NCBI GenBank assembly: GCA_049890295.1
Contig: JBMHBP010000024.1
Coordinates: forward strand, 1-56,472
Source of the DNA: GCA-2862585 sp049890295
Lineage (GTDB): Bacteria; Bacteroidota; Bacteroidia; Flavobacteriales; UBA7312
Direction of reading: 5' to 3'
DNA: 56,472 bases
Below the pieces are notes generated by a model. That model was given only the letters and a program-made list of their open reading frames with translations. It ran no database searches and was not told the origin of the DNA. This document shows positions 27,509 to 35,745 of this stretch, piece after piece; position 1 is the first letter of the stretch; every line of letters begins with the position of its first letter. The position numbers were made by a program, and so were the translations under genes.

Positions 27509-28312
27509 TTAAAAAGGTGAATTGGGTTCTTTCTTTAAATGGTTAAAAACTAATTGGTCTACTAGTTTTGGTAAAAATTTATTCAAAAATACGGTAAGTT
27601 TTCCATTTAATGTTAGTACTAAGGTATTTTGTCTTTTTTTTACAGAAAAGTAAAGGTATTTTGCAACGTCTTCGGCTTGCATCATAGCCTTTTCATTTCT
27701 AGGACTTTCTGCTTGAACGGAACCGTCTTTAGACAATGCGGTATTTCTAATATTTGATGCGGTAAAACCAGGACAGGCTATAAGAACATGTAGGTTTTTC
27801 TTTAAATTTTCTATTCGCAACGACTCCAAAAAGCCATGCATTGCAAATTTAGAAGCTGAGTAACCAGTTCTACCAGGTAAGCCTTTAAAGCCTGCAATAG
27901 AGGAAATACCTACAACACTGCCACAGGAACTTAATAAATGCGGTAAAGCGTACTTTGTACAATATACAGTTCCAAAAAAATTAACTTTCATGACCGATTC
28001 GATTACCGATACTTCAGCATCATTTAATATGGCTCTCATAGAAATACCTGCATTATTTATCAAAACATCTATTCTGGAATATTGTTTTATGGCAGTGTCA
28101 ATTAAATGCTTACAATCTTCTTCTTTACTGACATCGGTTTGAACGTATATATTATCAAACCCTAATTCATTCATTTTATTAGAAATCTTTTCGAGCTTTT
28201 GTTTATTGCGAGCTGCTAAAACAATTTTGGAACCATTCTGTGCAAAATAAAAGGCACTAGCCTTTCCAATTCCAGAGGAAGCGCCTGTAATAATGACGAC
28301 TTTGTTTTTCAT
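27509..28312 (-). CDS. Short-chain dehydrogenase/reductase
   Basis: The 267-residue protein is a classical SDR. It has the NAD(P)-binding GASSGIGKA at about 9-17, NNAGIS at 87-92, and the catalytic Ser and YSASK motif around residues 137-155. A basic residue after the second strand (AARNKQK) favours NADPH. The C-terminus is hydrophobic and basic. It resembles the DltE/YqjQ-like subgroup of SDRs, substrate unknown. It is the first gene of the SDR-aroK-hutH run. Confidence 0.88.
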   Translation of the reverse strand: MKNKVVIITGASSGIGKASAFYFAQNGSKIVLAARNKQKLEKISNKMNELGFDNIYVQTDVSKEEDCKHLIDTAIKQYSRIDVLINNAGISMRAILNDAEVSVIESVMKVNFFGTVYCTKYALPHLLSSCGSVVGISSIAGFKGLPGRTGYSASKFAMHGFLESLRIENLKKNLHVLIACPGFTASNIRNTALSKDGSVQAESPRNEKAMMQAEDVAKYLYFSVKKRQNTLVLTLNGKLTVFLNKFLPKLVDQLVFNHLKKEPNSPF

Positions 28313-28355
28313 TTAATTTCAGCTTAATTTGCTATTACAAATAAACAGTTTTTTA

Positions 28356-29522
28356 ATGACAATCATAGAAGTCAATTCGTCAATATTCATTAATGCATTT
28401 CATCAATTACCTTTTTGCATTTATAAAAATGACTCAAATTGGATTCCTCATCTAAAGAAAGATATAGAAGCTATCTTTTCTGAAAAGGAAAATAAATTTT
28501 TTAGACATGGAGAAGCAATTAGATGGCTACTAAAAAGCGATGATGGAAAGTATATTGGTCGTATTGCAGCATTTATTAACCGCAAAAAAGCGTTTAGTGA
28601 AAATCAACCAACAGGAGGTGTTGGCTTTTTTGAATGTATTGATGATGAAAAGGCTTCTCAACTATTATTTGATACAGCCAAAACTTGGCTGAAAAAAAGA
28701 GAAATGGAAGCTATGGATGGGCCCATTAACTTTGGAGAACGAGATCGTTTTTGGGGCTTGCTAGTTGAAGGTTTTGATAACCCACCCATTTATGCCAATC
28801 CTTATCAGCCACCCTATTACCAAAGATTATTTGAAAACTATGGCTTTAAAACCTATTTTGAACAGTATATGTTTTACATGAACGTTTCAGATGATATATC
28901 ACCAAAAATACAAGAAAAGTCTTCAAGAATTTTAAAGAATAAAGGCTATACTTTCAGACATATGGAAAAAAAGAAAATGTTTGAATACGCTGAAGATTTT
29001 AGAACTATTTACAATAGTGCTTGGAAAAAACATGATAACTTTAAAGGAATGCCATCGTCTCAAGCCAGAGCTATAATTCGAAAATTAAAACCGGTCATGG
29101 ATGAAGAATTAATTTGGTTTGCTTATTACAATGGTGAGCCAATAGCTTTTTTTATTGCACTTCCTGAACTAAATCAAATATTTAAACATATAAACGGCTC
29201 GCTTAATACATGGGGTAAGCTCAAATTCCTATACTATAAGTGGAAAAGAACGTGTAATATGGCTTTTGGAATAGCATTTGGTGTAGCGCCAGATTTTCAA
29301 AGAAAAGGGGTTGAAGCTGCTCTTATTATGGCTATTAAACGTCAATTCGATAAACGGAAAAAAGATTACAAAAAACTCATAATCACCTGGATAGGTGACT
29401 TCAACCCAAAAATGCTAAAGGTCATTGACAATTTAGACGCTAAAAAATATATGACCCTAAAAACCTACAGATACCTTTTTGATGCATCAGTAAAATTTGA
29501 GCGATGTAAAACAATTGAATAA
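28356..29522 (+). CDS. GNAT-like acyltransferase family protein of Bacteroidota
   Basis: The 388-residue protein has a central region with GNAT features (GRIAAFINRK; GEPIAFFIALPELN; FGIAFGVAPDFQRKGVEAAL, where the last matches the acetyl-CoA-binding Q/R-x-x-G-x-G/A motif). Similar full-length proteins are common in Bacteroidota but lack an assigned substrate. The ATG at 28356 is preferred to a TTG nine codons upstream. It is divergent from the SDR gene, and no other gene shares its transcript before the tRNAs. Confidence 0.7.
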   Translation: MTIIEVNSSIFINAFHQLPFCIYKNDSNWIPHLKKDIEAIFSEKENKFFRHGEAIRWLLKSDDGKYIGRIAAFINRKKAFSENQPTGGVGFFECIDDEKASQLLFDTAKTWLKKREMEAMDGPINFGERDRFWGLLVEGFDNPPIYANPYQPPYYQRLFENYGFKTYFEQYMFYMNVSDDISPKIQEKSSRILKNKGYTFRHMEKKKMFEYAEDFRTIYNSAWKKHDNFKGMPSSQARAIIRKLKPVMDEELIWFAYYNGEPIAFFIALPELNQIFKHINGSLNTWGKLKFLYYKWKRTCNMAFGIAFGVAPDFQRKGVEAALIMAIKRQFDKRKKDYKKLIITWIGDFNPKMLKVIDNLDAKKYMTLKTYRYLFDASVKFERCKTIE

Positions 29523-29547
29523 TATGCTAAAAAAATAATTAATTGAC

Positions 29548-29577
29548 TTGTAGTTTGAAATTTTGAATATATATTTG
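29548..29577 (+). promoter_or_regulatory. Complete promoter of tRNA-Lys
   Basis: TTG at 29548-29550 and TATATTTG at 29570-29577 are separated by 19 bases, matching the Bacteroidota vegetative promoter. The tRNA starts 19 bases after the -7 box. Confidence 0.75.
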
Positions 29578-29595
29578 CAAACTCAAAAATAAACC

Positions 29596-29671
29596 GACCT
29601 GGTAGCTCAGTTGGTAGAGCATCTCCCTTTTAAGGAGAGGGTCCTGGGTTCGAGCCCCAGCCAGGTCACCA
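29596..29671 (+). tRNA. tRNA-Lys (anticodon TTT)
   Basis: A full cloverleaf can be drawn: acceptor stem 29596-29602 with 29661-29667, D arm 29605-29620, anticodon arm 29622-29638 with TTT at 29629-29631, T arm 29644-29660 with loop TTCGAGC, discriminator A at 29668. CCA is encoded at 29669-29671. Confidence 0.97.
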
Positions 29672-29696
29672 AAAAAACCCGTAATACGGGTTTTTT
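29672..29696 (+). terminator. Hairpin and T-run between the two tRNAs
   Basis: The stem AAAAAACCCGT/ACGGGTTTTTT (29672-29682 with 29686-29696) around a three-base loop looks like an intrinsic terminator. It ends only 7 bases before tRNA-Leu. Confidence 0.75.
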
Positions 29697-29703
29697 AATT
29701 TTT

Positions 29704-29786
29704 GCCCAGGTGGTGGAATTGGTAGACACGCAGTCTTGAGGGGGCTGTGCTCTTTGAGCGTATGGGTTCAACTCCCATTCTGGGCA
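29704..29786 (+). tRNA. tRNA-Leu (anticodon GAG)
   Basis: The acceptor stem is 29704-29710 with 29779-29785 (one G-T pair), the anticodon stem CAGTC/GGCTG encloses GAG at 29738-29740, a long class II variable arm follows (TGCTC TTT GAGCG), and the T arm is 29762-29778 with loop TTCAACT. The discriminator is A at 29786. CCA is not encoded, unlike the neighbouring tRNA-Lys. Confidence 0.96.
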
Positions 29787-29792
29787 CTTTTT

Positions 29793-29838
29793 AAAAGACT
29801 TCTTTTCTAATGAAAGGAAGTCTTTTTGCTTTTTTTGA
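29793..29838 (+). terminator. Intrinsic terminator after tRNA-Leu
   Basis: AAAAGACTTC pairs with GAAGTCTTTT, with TTTC/GAAA extending the stem around a TAAT loop and one T-G pair between; it is followed by two T-rich tracts to 29838. Confidence 0.85.
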
Positions 29839-30237
29839 CAACCATTTGATAAACGGGTGTCAACTATTTTATTAGCTATAAATTTAGTAGATGATAATGT
29901 CTACCATCTAAATAAATAATTATAAAATCGTTTTAGTATTATGACTTTACACCTAATATATAGTAAAAAATATTAATCTATACATTAACTTTATTTAAAT
30001 GACATATAATATTGATTTATAATATTTTATATTTATTTTTTGACATTTTGTCAGTCACCTTTTTTCACAAAAAATTTAAATAATAGACCTAATAAACTAG
30101 CTCATCTTTTATAATTTTTTATTTTTAAATGAGTAGTTATATGAAAGTTTTAATCAAAAAATATTCAAATCATTTCTATATTAAAATCACCCTTAATTAT
30201 TTACAACTTTCGTATTCAAGCTAAAAAAGAAATAATG
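29839..30237. other. AT-rich intergenic region without a recognised gene
   Basis: About 400 bases between the tRNA terminator and trmD have stops in all frames and no convincing reading frame. Two weak dyads are present: TAGATG...CATCTA at about 29889-29911, and AACTA(G)CTCAT paired with ATGAGTAGTT at 30095-30138 across a 23-base AT loop. No homology was recognised. Confidence 0.6.
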
Positions 30238-30245
30238 TAAATTTG
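30238..30245 (+). promoter_or_regulatory. TAnnTTTG -7 box directly before trmD
   Basis: TAAATTTG matches the -7 consensus and ends 5 bases before the trmD ATG, so a transcript from here would be leaderless. No matching TTG was found upstream. Confidence 0.4.
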
Positions 30246-30249
30246 AGCA

Positions 30250-30924
30250 ATGAGAATTGATATCCTTACTATTCATCCTGAACTTTTACAAGGTCCATTT
30301 GATCATTCAATACTCAAACGAGCTGTTGAGAAGGACTTAGTAGAAATTCATCTTCACGATATCCGCTCCTATTCTAAAGATAAGCATCAAAAAGTGGATG
30401 ATTATCAATTTGGTGGCGGAGCGGGAATGGTATTGTGTATACAACCCATAGCTGATTGCATTAAGAAGCTATCAGACGAAAGAGACTATGAGGCAATTAT
30501 TTATATGACACCCGATGGAAAAAGACTAGAACAAAAACTATCTAATCAATTTTCGTCATTTCAAAACATTATTATTTTGTGCGGCCATTACAAAGGGATT
30601 GATCAGCGAATTCGTGATAATTTTATAACGCATGAAATTTCTATTGGAGATTATGTGCTTACAGGTGGTGAATTGGCTGCTGCTGTGTTTTGTGATAGTA
30701 TTATTCGATTGATACCTGGGGTTATTTCAGATGAAACTTCTGCATTAACGGATTCTTTTCAAGACAACCTTTTAGCGCCTCCTGTTTATACCAGACCAGC
30801 TGAATATAATTCTTGGCGAGTTCCAGATGTACTTTTATCAGGTAATTTTCCAAAAATTGAGGAGTGGCGTCATGATCAAGCCATAAAAATAACAAAGGAA
30901 AGACGCCCAGACTTATTAGATTAA
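30250..30924 (+). CDS. trmD: tRNA (guanine-N1)-methyltransferase TrmD
   Basis: TrmD makes m1G37 in tRNAs reading C-starting codons of Leu, Pro and Arg, and prevents frameshifting. The 224-residue protein has FGGGAGMVL near residues 57-65, the knot motifs LCGHYKGIDQRIRD (about 113-126) and SIGDYVLTGGELAA (about 133-146), and the C-terminal domain. It is followed by rplS, as in most Bacteroidota, without rpsP and rimM. Confidence 0.96.
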   Translation: MRIDILTIHPELLQGPFDHSILKRAVEKDLVEIHLHDIRSYSKDKHQKVDDYQFGGGAGMVLCIQPIADCIKKLSDERDYEAIIYMTPDGKRLEQKLSNQFSSFQNIIILCGHYKGIDQRIRDNFITHEISIGDYVLTGGELAAAVFCDSIIRLIPGVISDETSALTDSFQDNLLAPPVYTRPAEYNSWRVPDVLLSGNFPKIEEWRHDQAIKITKERRPDLLD

Positions 30925-31013
30925 TCAAGTATTTTTTTAAAATTATTAATTTTATAATGAAATATATCGTAATATTGCAGTCCTTTTTTGGACAACGATA
31001 AAGATATTTTAGA

Positions 31014-31361
31014 ATGGAACAGATTAAGTACGTAGAAAACGAATTATTAAAAGGCAATGAATTTCCTTCGTTTAGTGCTGGAGATACTATTACAGTACAC
31101 TACAAAATTAGTGAAGGTGGAAAAGAAAGAATTCAGCTTTTTAGAGGTGTAGTAATACAGCGTAAAGGACATGGTAATAACCAATCGTTTACTGTTCGAA
31201 AAATGTCAAACGGCATTGGTGTAGAGCGTATTTTTCCACTCTCCTCTCCTGCTGTTGAAAAAATTGAACTCAACAAAGAGGGTGCAGTTAGAAGAGCACG
31301 AATTTTCTACTTGAGATCGCTTACTGGTAAAAAAGCTAGAATTAAGGAAAAAAGAAGCTAA
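31014..31361 (+). CDS. rplS: 50S ribosomal protein L19
   Basis: L19 sits at the 30S-50S interface. The 115-residue protein shows the canonical FSAGDTITVHYKI..G..ERIQLFRGVVI..KG and SFTVRKMSNGIGVERIFPLSSP. It lies 89 bases downstream of trmD and could be co-transcribed with it. A strong terminator follows 22 bases after its stop. Confidence 0.97.
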   Translation: MEQIKYVENELLKGNEFPSFSAGDTITVHYKISEGGKERIQLFRGVVIQRKGHGNNQSFTVRKMSNGIGVERIFPLSSPAVEKIELNKEGAVRRARIFYLRSLTGKKARIKEKRS

Positions 31362-31382
31362 ATGCTTGCTAAATATTAATTT

Positions 31383-31409
31383 AAAAACCTGCAAACAGCA
31401 GGTTTTTTT
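31383..31409 (+). terminator. Intrinsic terminator after rplS
   Basis: A 10-bp stem AAAAACCTGC/GCAGGTTTTT (31383-31392 with 31398-31407), loop AAACA, with the T-run 31403-31409. It may also act on the minus strand for the convergent PorE-like gene ending at 31408, since the left arm begins with A residues. Confidence 0.9.
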
Positions 31410-33324
31410 ATTTCTTAACGATAAAAAACTCTGTTCTTCTGTTTACTTTTCTATTATCATCACTGTCGTTGGATACTAAAGGTTTAGACTCACCAAACCC
31501 TTTGTATGACATTCGGTCTTTTTTAACACCATTGGAAACAAGATAATCGTGTACCTTTTTAGCTCTATTTTCAGAAAGTACTTTATTTGATAGCTTATCC
31601 CCCACATTATCAGTATGTCCTTGTATTTCTACTTCAATATTAGGATTAAGAGTCATAAACTCTACAAAACTACTTAACACTATTTTAGCCTGATCATTTA
31701 ATTCAAACTTATCAGACTCAAAATATATATTATTTATTCTGAATGATTTATCCTCCTCTATGGCTTGCATACTAAAATCAAACTGCTGTGGGATGGAAGA
31801 TATTGCCGATGACTTCAAATATTGGGAGTTAAAGGCATAGTCTTTACTTTTTACGGTAATCATTAAATCCTCCTCTTCATCAACTGTCACTACACCAACA
31901 TATGCCCCAGTTTCTTGATTGACCTCTATACGACTAACTGCTTTGGTTTTTATGGACTTTACCTCAATGACAGCATCAAACAGCATTTCGCCATATTCAC
32001 CTTTGACCTCACCTTTAATAAACATTATTTTTTCTGGCCTGGCATCTTTATAAAGCGAGAAAGCGTACAAATCCCATCCACCTGCTCCTGATAACTGATT
32101 TGAAGAAAAATAAGCTGTTTTACCATCGATACTAACAAAAAAAGCTAAATCGTCTTTTTCTGAATTAATAGGATAACCAATATTCACTGGCTCAGACCAG
32201 TTGCCATTTGTATCTTTTTTACAATAAAAAATATCAAAACCTCCAAGTCCTAAATGTGTATCTGAAGAAAAGTATAAGGTTTTACCATCTGGATGCAAAA
32301 AAGGTGATTTTTCGTTTCCTTTTGTATTTATCGATAATGAAACTAGCTCACCCCACTTTCCGTTTTCATCTTTAGTTATACTATATATATCTGCCTCACC
32401 TACCCCATTTTGTCTTATACTACTAAAAATCAGAGTATTACCGTCTGATGAAATAGAAGGCTGAGATTCCCAGCTGTTGGATTTATTTATCGGATACGGC
32501 AAACGCTCTAACTCTGACCAGTTTTCATATTTTTTATAGCTATAAAAAATATCGCAATTATTATAAGATTTCTCCTTTTCGCAAACCGTAAAGTAAAGTT
32601 CTCTATTATTTAATGATAGACTTGGACCACCTTCATTTTTTCTCATATTAAAAGGGTATGACATCTTTTGTCCTTCATTAAACTCACCGTTTAGTTTAGT
32701 AGAAATCGTAAATTCTTCAACCGTCTCCGGTCTAAGCATACCTACATCTTGTCTTGTAATACGTCTTGTGAAAAAAGCAAAGTCATTATCAGGAGAAAGG
32801 GCAGACAAATACTCATCATTAGAAGTAGATATACCCTTAACAAATTGCGGATTATAGGGAACAGGATTAGAGTAAATATCGATATAAAAATCAGCTAATT
32901 TCATTTTTGATCTGGCCAATGCTTTCTGATCTTCATTTGTAGCTATAAATTTTAAAAAGGTCTGATATTGAATTTTAGCCTTTTCATATTCTTTTTCTTC
33001 AAAATAAAGCTCGGCTAATGACCAGTATACTGAAGAAGAATACATTGGACAATACACAGTGGTTTTTTCAAAATTGTGAATTGCCTTTTGATATATTTTT
33101 TTCAGCTCATAAAGTTGGCCAAGTAAAAAATAGGCATCTGCGTAGTTTTCTTGAATAGAAATGGCTTTTTCTAATGATTTGATAGATTCGTTAACTTTAA
33201 AATTATCAACTTGTCGCTTGGCTTTTTTGAAGTGTTTTTTTGCTAAAACATCAACACTTAAATTACAATTTTCTTGTGCATATACTGATGAAAAGCAGCA
33301 CAGTAGTAGAAAAAAATATTTCAT
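31408..33324 (-). CDS. PorE-like OmpA protein (TPR, PD40 propeller, carboxypeptidase-like, OmpA)
   Basis: The 638-residue protein has a signal peptide (1-16, ending VYAQ), TPR repeats at about 25-140, a WD40-like PD40 beta-propeller at about 170-430 (repeated S.DGKTLYFSSD and IYFSSN-type strands with GG.DIF/LY), a carboxypeptidase regulatory-like beta domain at about 435-515, and an OmpA peptidoglycan-binding domain at the C-terminus (EIQGHTDNVGD...SENRAKKVHDYL). This order matches PorE of the T9SS, an outer-membrane-linked protein anchored to peptidoglycan. Many flavobacterial paralogues share it, so the T9SS role is probable rather than certain. Confidence 0.75.
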   Translation of the reverse strand: MKYFFLLLCCFSSVYAQENCNLSVDVLAKKHFKKAKRQVDNFKVNESIKSLEKAISIQENYADAYFLLGQLYELKKIYQKAIHNFEKTTVYCPMYSSSVYWSLAELYFEEKEYEKAKIQYQTFLKFIATNEDQKALARSKMKLADFYIDIYSNPVPYNPQFVKGISTSNDEYLSALSPDNDFAFFTRRITRQDVGMLRPETVEEFTISTKLNGEFNEGQKMSYPFNMRKNEGGPSLSLNNRELYFTVCEKEKSYNNCDIFYSYKKYENWSELERLPYPINKSNSWESQPSISSDGNTLIFSSIRQNGVGEADIYSITKDENGKWGELVSLSINTKGNEKSPFLHPDGKTLYFSSDTHLGLGGFDIFYCKKDTNGNWSEPVNIGYPINSEKDDLAFFVSIDGKTAYFSSNQLSGAGGWDLYAFSLYKDARPEKIMFIKGEVKGEYGEMLFDAVIEVKSIKTKAVSRIEVNQETGAYVGVVTVDEEEDLMITVKSKDYAFNSQYLKSSAISSIPQQFDFSMQAIEEDKSFRINNIYFESDKFELNDQAKIVLSSFVEFMTLNPNIEVEIQGHTDNVGDKLSNKVLSENRAKKVHDYLVSNGVKKDRMSYKGFGESKPLVSNDSDDNRKVNRRTEFFIVKK

Positions 33325-34616
33325 CAGCTCATTAATTCTTCATGAGTAACTTCTCTTAATTGACCTTCAGTAGAGGCTACCACAGAAGCAACAGTAGCAT
33401 CTCCAGTTACATTAACAACCGTACGTAACATATCTAGAATTCTATCAACAGCAAATATCAAGGCAATTCCTTCCGGGTCAATCCCTATAGAACTTAAAAC
33501 AATAACTAACATTACCATACCGGCTCCTGGTACAGCTGCAGAACCAATCGAAGCTAAAGTAGCTGTCAATACAATTGTCATTTGCTGTCCTAAGTCTAAA
33601 TCGTATCCAAAGGCTTGAGCTATAAAAACTGCCGCAACGGATTGATATAAAGAGGTACCATCCATATTTATGGTTGCTCCTAAAGGTAAAACAAAAGAAG
33701 ATACTTCTTCTGAAACACCAAGGTGCTCTTCGCATCTTTCCATTGTTACTGGTAAGGTAGCTGCACTCGAACTTGTTGAAAATGCTAACATTTGAGCTGG
33801 TGCTATTCCTTTAAAAAAATCAAAATACTTTATTCGGGTAAACGCTTTTAACAGTAAGGGATATATTAAAAGTATCATCAACAGTAATCCTAAAACCACT
33901 GTTAGAGAATAAATTCCTAGTGCTTTAAACAATTCCAAAGAGCCACCAAAATCAACTACTAGACCGGCGATAAGTGCAAATACACCATAAGGAGAAAACA
34001 ACATTATCAAATCAACAATCTTTAAAATAACATCATTCACTCCATCAAAAAAAGATTGTACTGTTTGAACTTTTTGCTTGGGCAACATCACCATTGCTAT
34101 TCCAAATAAAATAGCAAAGAAAATAACTTGAAGCATATTCTTGTTATTTGAAGAAGCTTGAAATATATTATTAGGCACAATATCAACTAAAAATTGTAAC
34201 GGGCCAGAATTTTGAACCCCTTCTGCTGATTCTATTTTTAAAGCCGCATTGGAGGCAAATTGTTCTTTTAACTCTATTCTTTTTTCTTCAGAAAAAGATT
34301 TTCCAGGCTGAACAACATTCACTAATATCAAGCCAAAACTTACCGCAATAAATGTGGTTATTAAATAAATTCCAATTGTTTTACCGCCAATTCTAGAAAG
34401 TTTAGAAATATCACTTAAACTACTGACTCCTTTTATAAGAGAAGCTAAAATTAAGGGAACGGCAATTAGCTTTAGTAAATTGATAAAAATAGTTCCAAAA
34501 GGCTTAATCCAATCATTAGTAAAGTTGATCCATGAGTATTCACTAGCAATAAGCCCGTAAACAACACCTATGATCATACCTATTATAATCTTCCAATGTA
34601 AAGCAATATTTTTCAT
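33324..34616 (-). CDS. Dicarboxylate/amino acid:cation symporter (DAACS, GltP type)
   Basis: The 430-residue inner-membrane protein shows DAACS features: LKLIAVPLILASLIKGVSSL in the first half, the serine-rich STSSSAATLPVTMERCEE reentrant loop near residue 285, GATINMDGTSLYQSVAAVFIAQ, and the C-terminal VDRILDMLRTVVNVTGD. Likely substrates are glutamate, aspartate or C4-dicarboxylates with Na+ or H+. It starts one base after the aroC stop and shares its last base region with the PorE-like gene start. Confidence 0.92.
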   Translation of the reverse strand: MKNIALHWKIIIGMIIGVVYGLIASEYSWINFTNDWIKPFGTIFINLLKLIAVPLILASLIKGVSSLSDISKLSRIGGKTIGIYLITTFIAVSFGLILVNVVQPGKSFSEEKRIELKEQFASNAALKIESAEGVQNSGPLQFLVDIVPNNIFQASSNNKNMLQVIFFAILFGIAMVMLPKQKVQTVQSFFDGVNDVILKIVDLIMLFSPYGVFALIAGLVVDFGGSLELFKALGIYSLTVVLGLLLMILLIYPLLLKAFTRIKYFDFFKGIAPAQMLAFSTSSSAATLPVTMERCEEHLGVSEEVSSFVLPLGATINMDGTSLYQSVAAVFIAQAFGYDLDLGQQMTIVLTATLASIGSAAVPGAGMVMLVIVLSSIGIDPEGIALIFAVDRILDMLRTVVNVTGDATVASVVASTEGQLREVTHEELMS

Positions 34617-35675
34617 TTAGATTTTTGATATTTTATTTAGTAGATAAAAATCCGCTATTACTAGAGCAGATAAGGCCTCCACTATGGGTACAGCACGTGG
34701 AACTACACAGGGATCATGTCTGCCTTTTCCTTGAATTATCACTTCATTTGACTGCTTATCAATACTCTTTTGATTTTGCATTAATGTTGAAACGGGTTTA
34801 AACCCTAATCTAAAATAGATATCCATACCATTACTAATACCACCTTGTATACCGCCTGAATAATTTGTCAATGTACTTTCATCTGTTTTAATAACGTCAT
34901 TATGCTGACTACCTCTCATTTCACTTGCACGAAATCCACTACCAAACTCAACACCTTTCACTGCATTAATTGATAACATAGCTTTTCCTAGAGCTGCATG
35001 CAGCTTATCAAATACAGGTTCACCAAGTCCTATATCAGCTCGATGGATAACACAACTGACCACCCCACCAATAGTATCGCCTTCGGCTTTTACTTTCTCT
35101 ATTATGTTTTGCATTTTTTGAGCAGATATTTTATCTGGACATCTGACAATACTATTGTAGGTTTGGGATAAATCTAAATCCTGATAATGTTTATCAACAC
35201 TAAGTGTTCCAACCGATGAAACATAAGCATTAAATGATATGTGAGGAACAATTTGTTTGGCAATTGCTCCAGCAACAACCCAATTTGCAGTTTCTCTAGC
35301 CGATGAACGACCTCCACCTCTATAATCTCTCATTCCGTATTTTTTTGTGTAGGTAAAATCAGAATGGGAAGGCCTAAAAGTATCTTTTAAATGAGAATAA
35401 TCTTTCGACTTTACGTTTGTATTTTGAATAGAGAAACCAATTGGCGCTCCTGTTGTTTTACCTTCAAAAATACCTGAGTGAAAAATAACTTGATCCTTTT
35501 CTACTCTAGATGTTGTAATGTTTGACTGCCCAGGTCGTCGCCGATTTAAATCTAATTGAATAGCCTCTAAATCTAATAATAAACCTGCTGGACAACCATC
35601 AATAATTCCCCCAATCAAATCACCATGTGATTCTCCAAAAGTGGTCAAACGAAAAAGTCGTCCAATCGTATTCAT
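34617..35675 (-). CDS. aroC: Chorismate synthase AroC
   Basis: AroC converts EPSP to chorismate using reduced FMN. The 352-residue protein has GESHGDLIGGIIDGCPAG near 14-31, RRPGQS, the motif RDYRGGGRSSARETA around residues 117-131, and KGRHDPCVVPRAVPI near the end. Both aroC and aroK lie in this window, about 7 kb apart. It is divergent from hutI and has its own -7 box close to the ATG. Confidence 0.97.
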   Translation of the reverse strand: MNTIGRLFRLTTFGESHGDLIGGIIDGCPAGLLLDLEAIQLDLNRRRPGQSNITTSRVEKDQVIFHSGIFEGKTTGAPIGFSIQNTNVKSKDYSHLKDTFRPSHSDFTYTKKYGMRDYRGGGRSSARETANWVVAGAIAKQIVPHISFNAYVSSVGTLSVDKHYQDLDLSQTYNSIVRCPDKISAQKMQNIIEKVKAEGDTIGGVVSCVIHRADIGLGEPVFDKLHAALGKAMLSINAVKGVEFGSGFRASEMRGSQHNDVIKTDESTLTNYSGGIQGGISNGMDIYFRLGFKPVSTLMQNQKSIDKQSNEVIIQGKGRHDPCVVPRAVPIVEALSALVIADFYLLNKISKI

Positions 35676-35681
35676 AGATTA

Positions 35682-35689
35682 CAAATATA
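35682..35689 (-). promoter_or_regulatory. TAnnTTTG -7 box for aroC
   Basis: On the minus strand the bases read TATATTTG, an exact match, ending 7 bases before the aroC ATG. A transcript would have a leader of two or three bases. No TTG at the normal -33 distance was found. Confidence 0.45.
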
Positions 35690-35717
35690 AGGAAATTACA
35701 AGGAGGTATAAATGGTC

Positions 35718-35725
35718 TATTTTTG
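35718..35725 (+). promoter_or_regulatory. TAnnTTTG -7 box for hutI
   Basis: TATTTTTG matches the consensus and lies 20 bases before the preferred hutI ATG at 35746, supporting that start. It is back-to-back with the aroC box 28 bases away. Confidence 0.5.
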
Positions 35726-35745
35726 TATTTTCGCTACGTTATATT

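Noticed and set aside
29839..30237. Possible CRISPR, attachment site or mobile element next to the tRNA genes
   Set aside because: No regular direct repeats, no duplicated tRNA 3' end, and no integrase gene were found near the tRNAs.
35641..35745. N-terminal extension of HutI overlapping aroC
   Set aside because: It lies upstream of the probable hutI promoter and overlaps the divergent aroC start; the ATG at 35746 gives the normal N-terminus.
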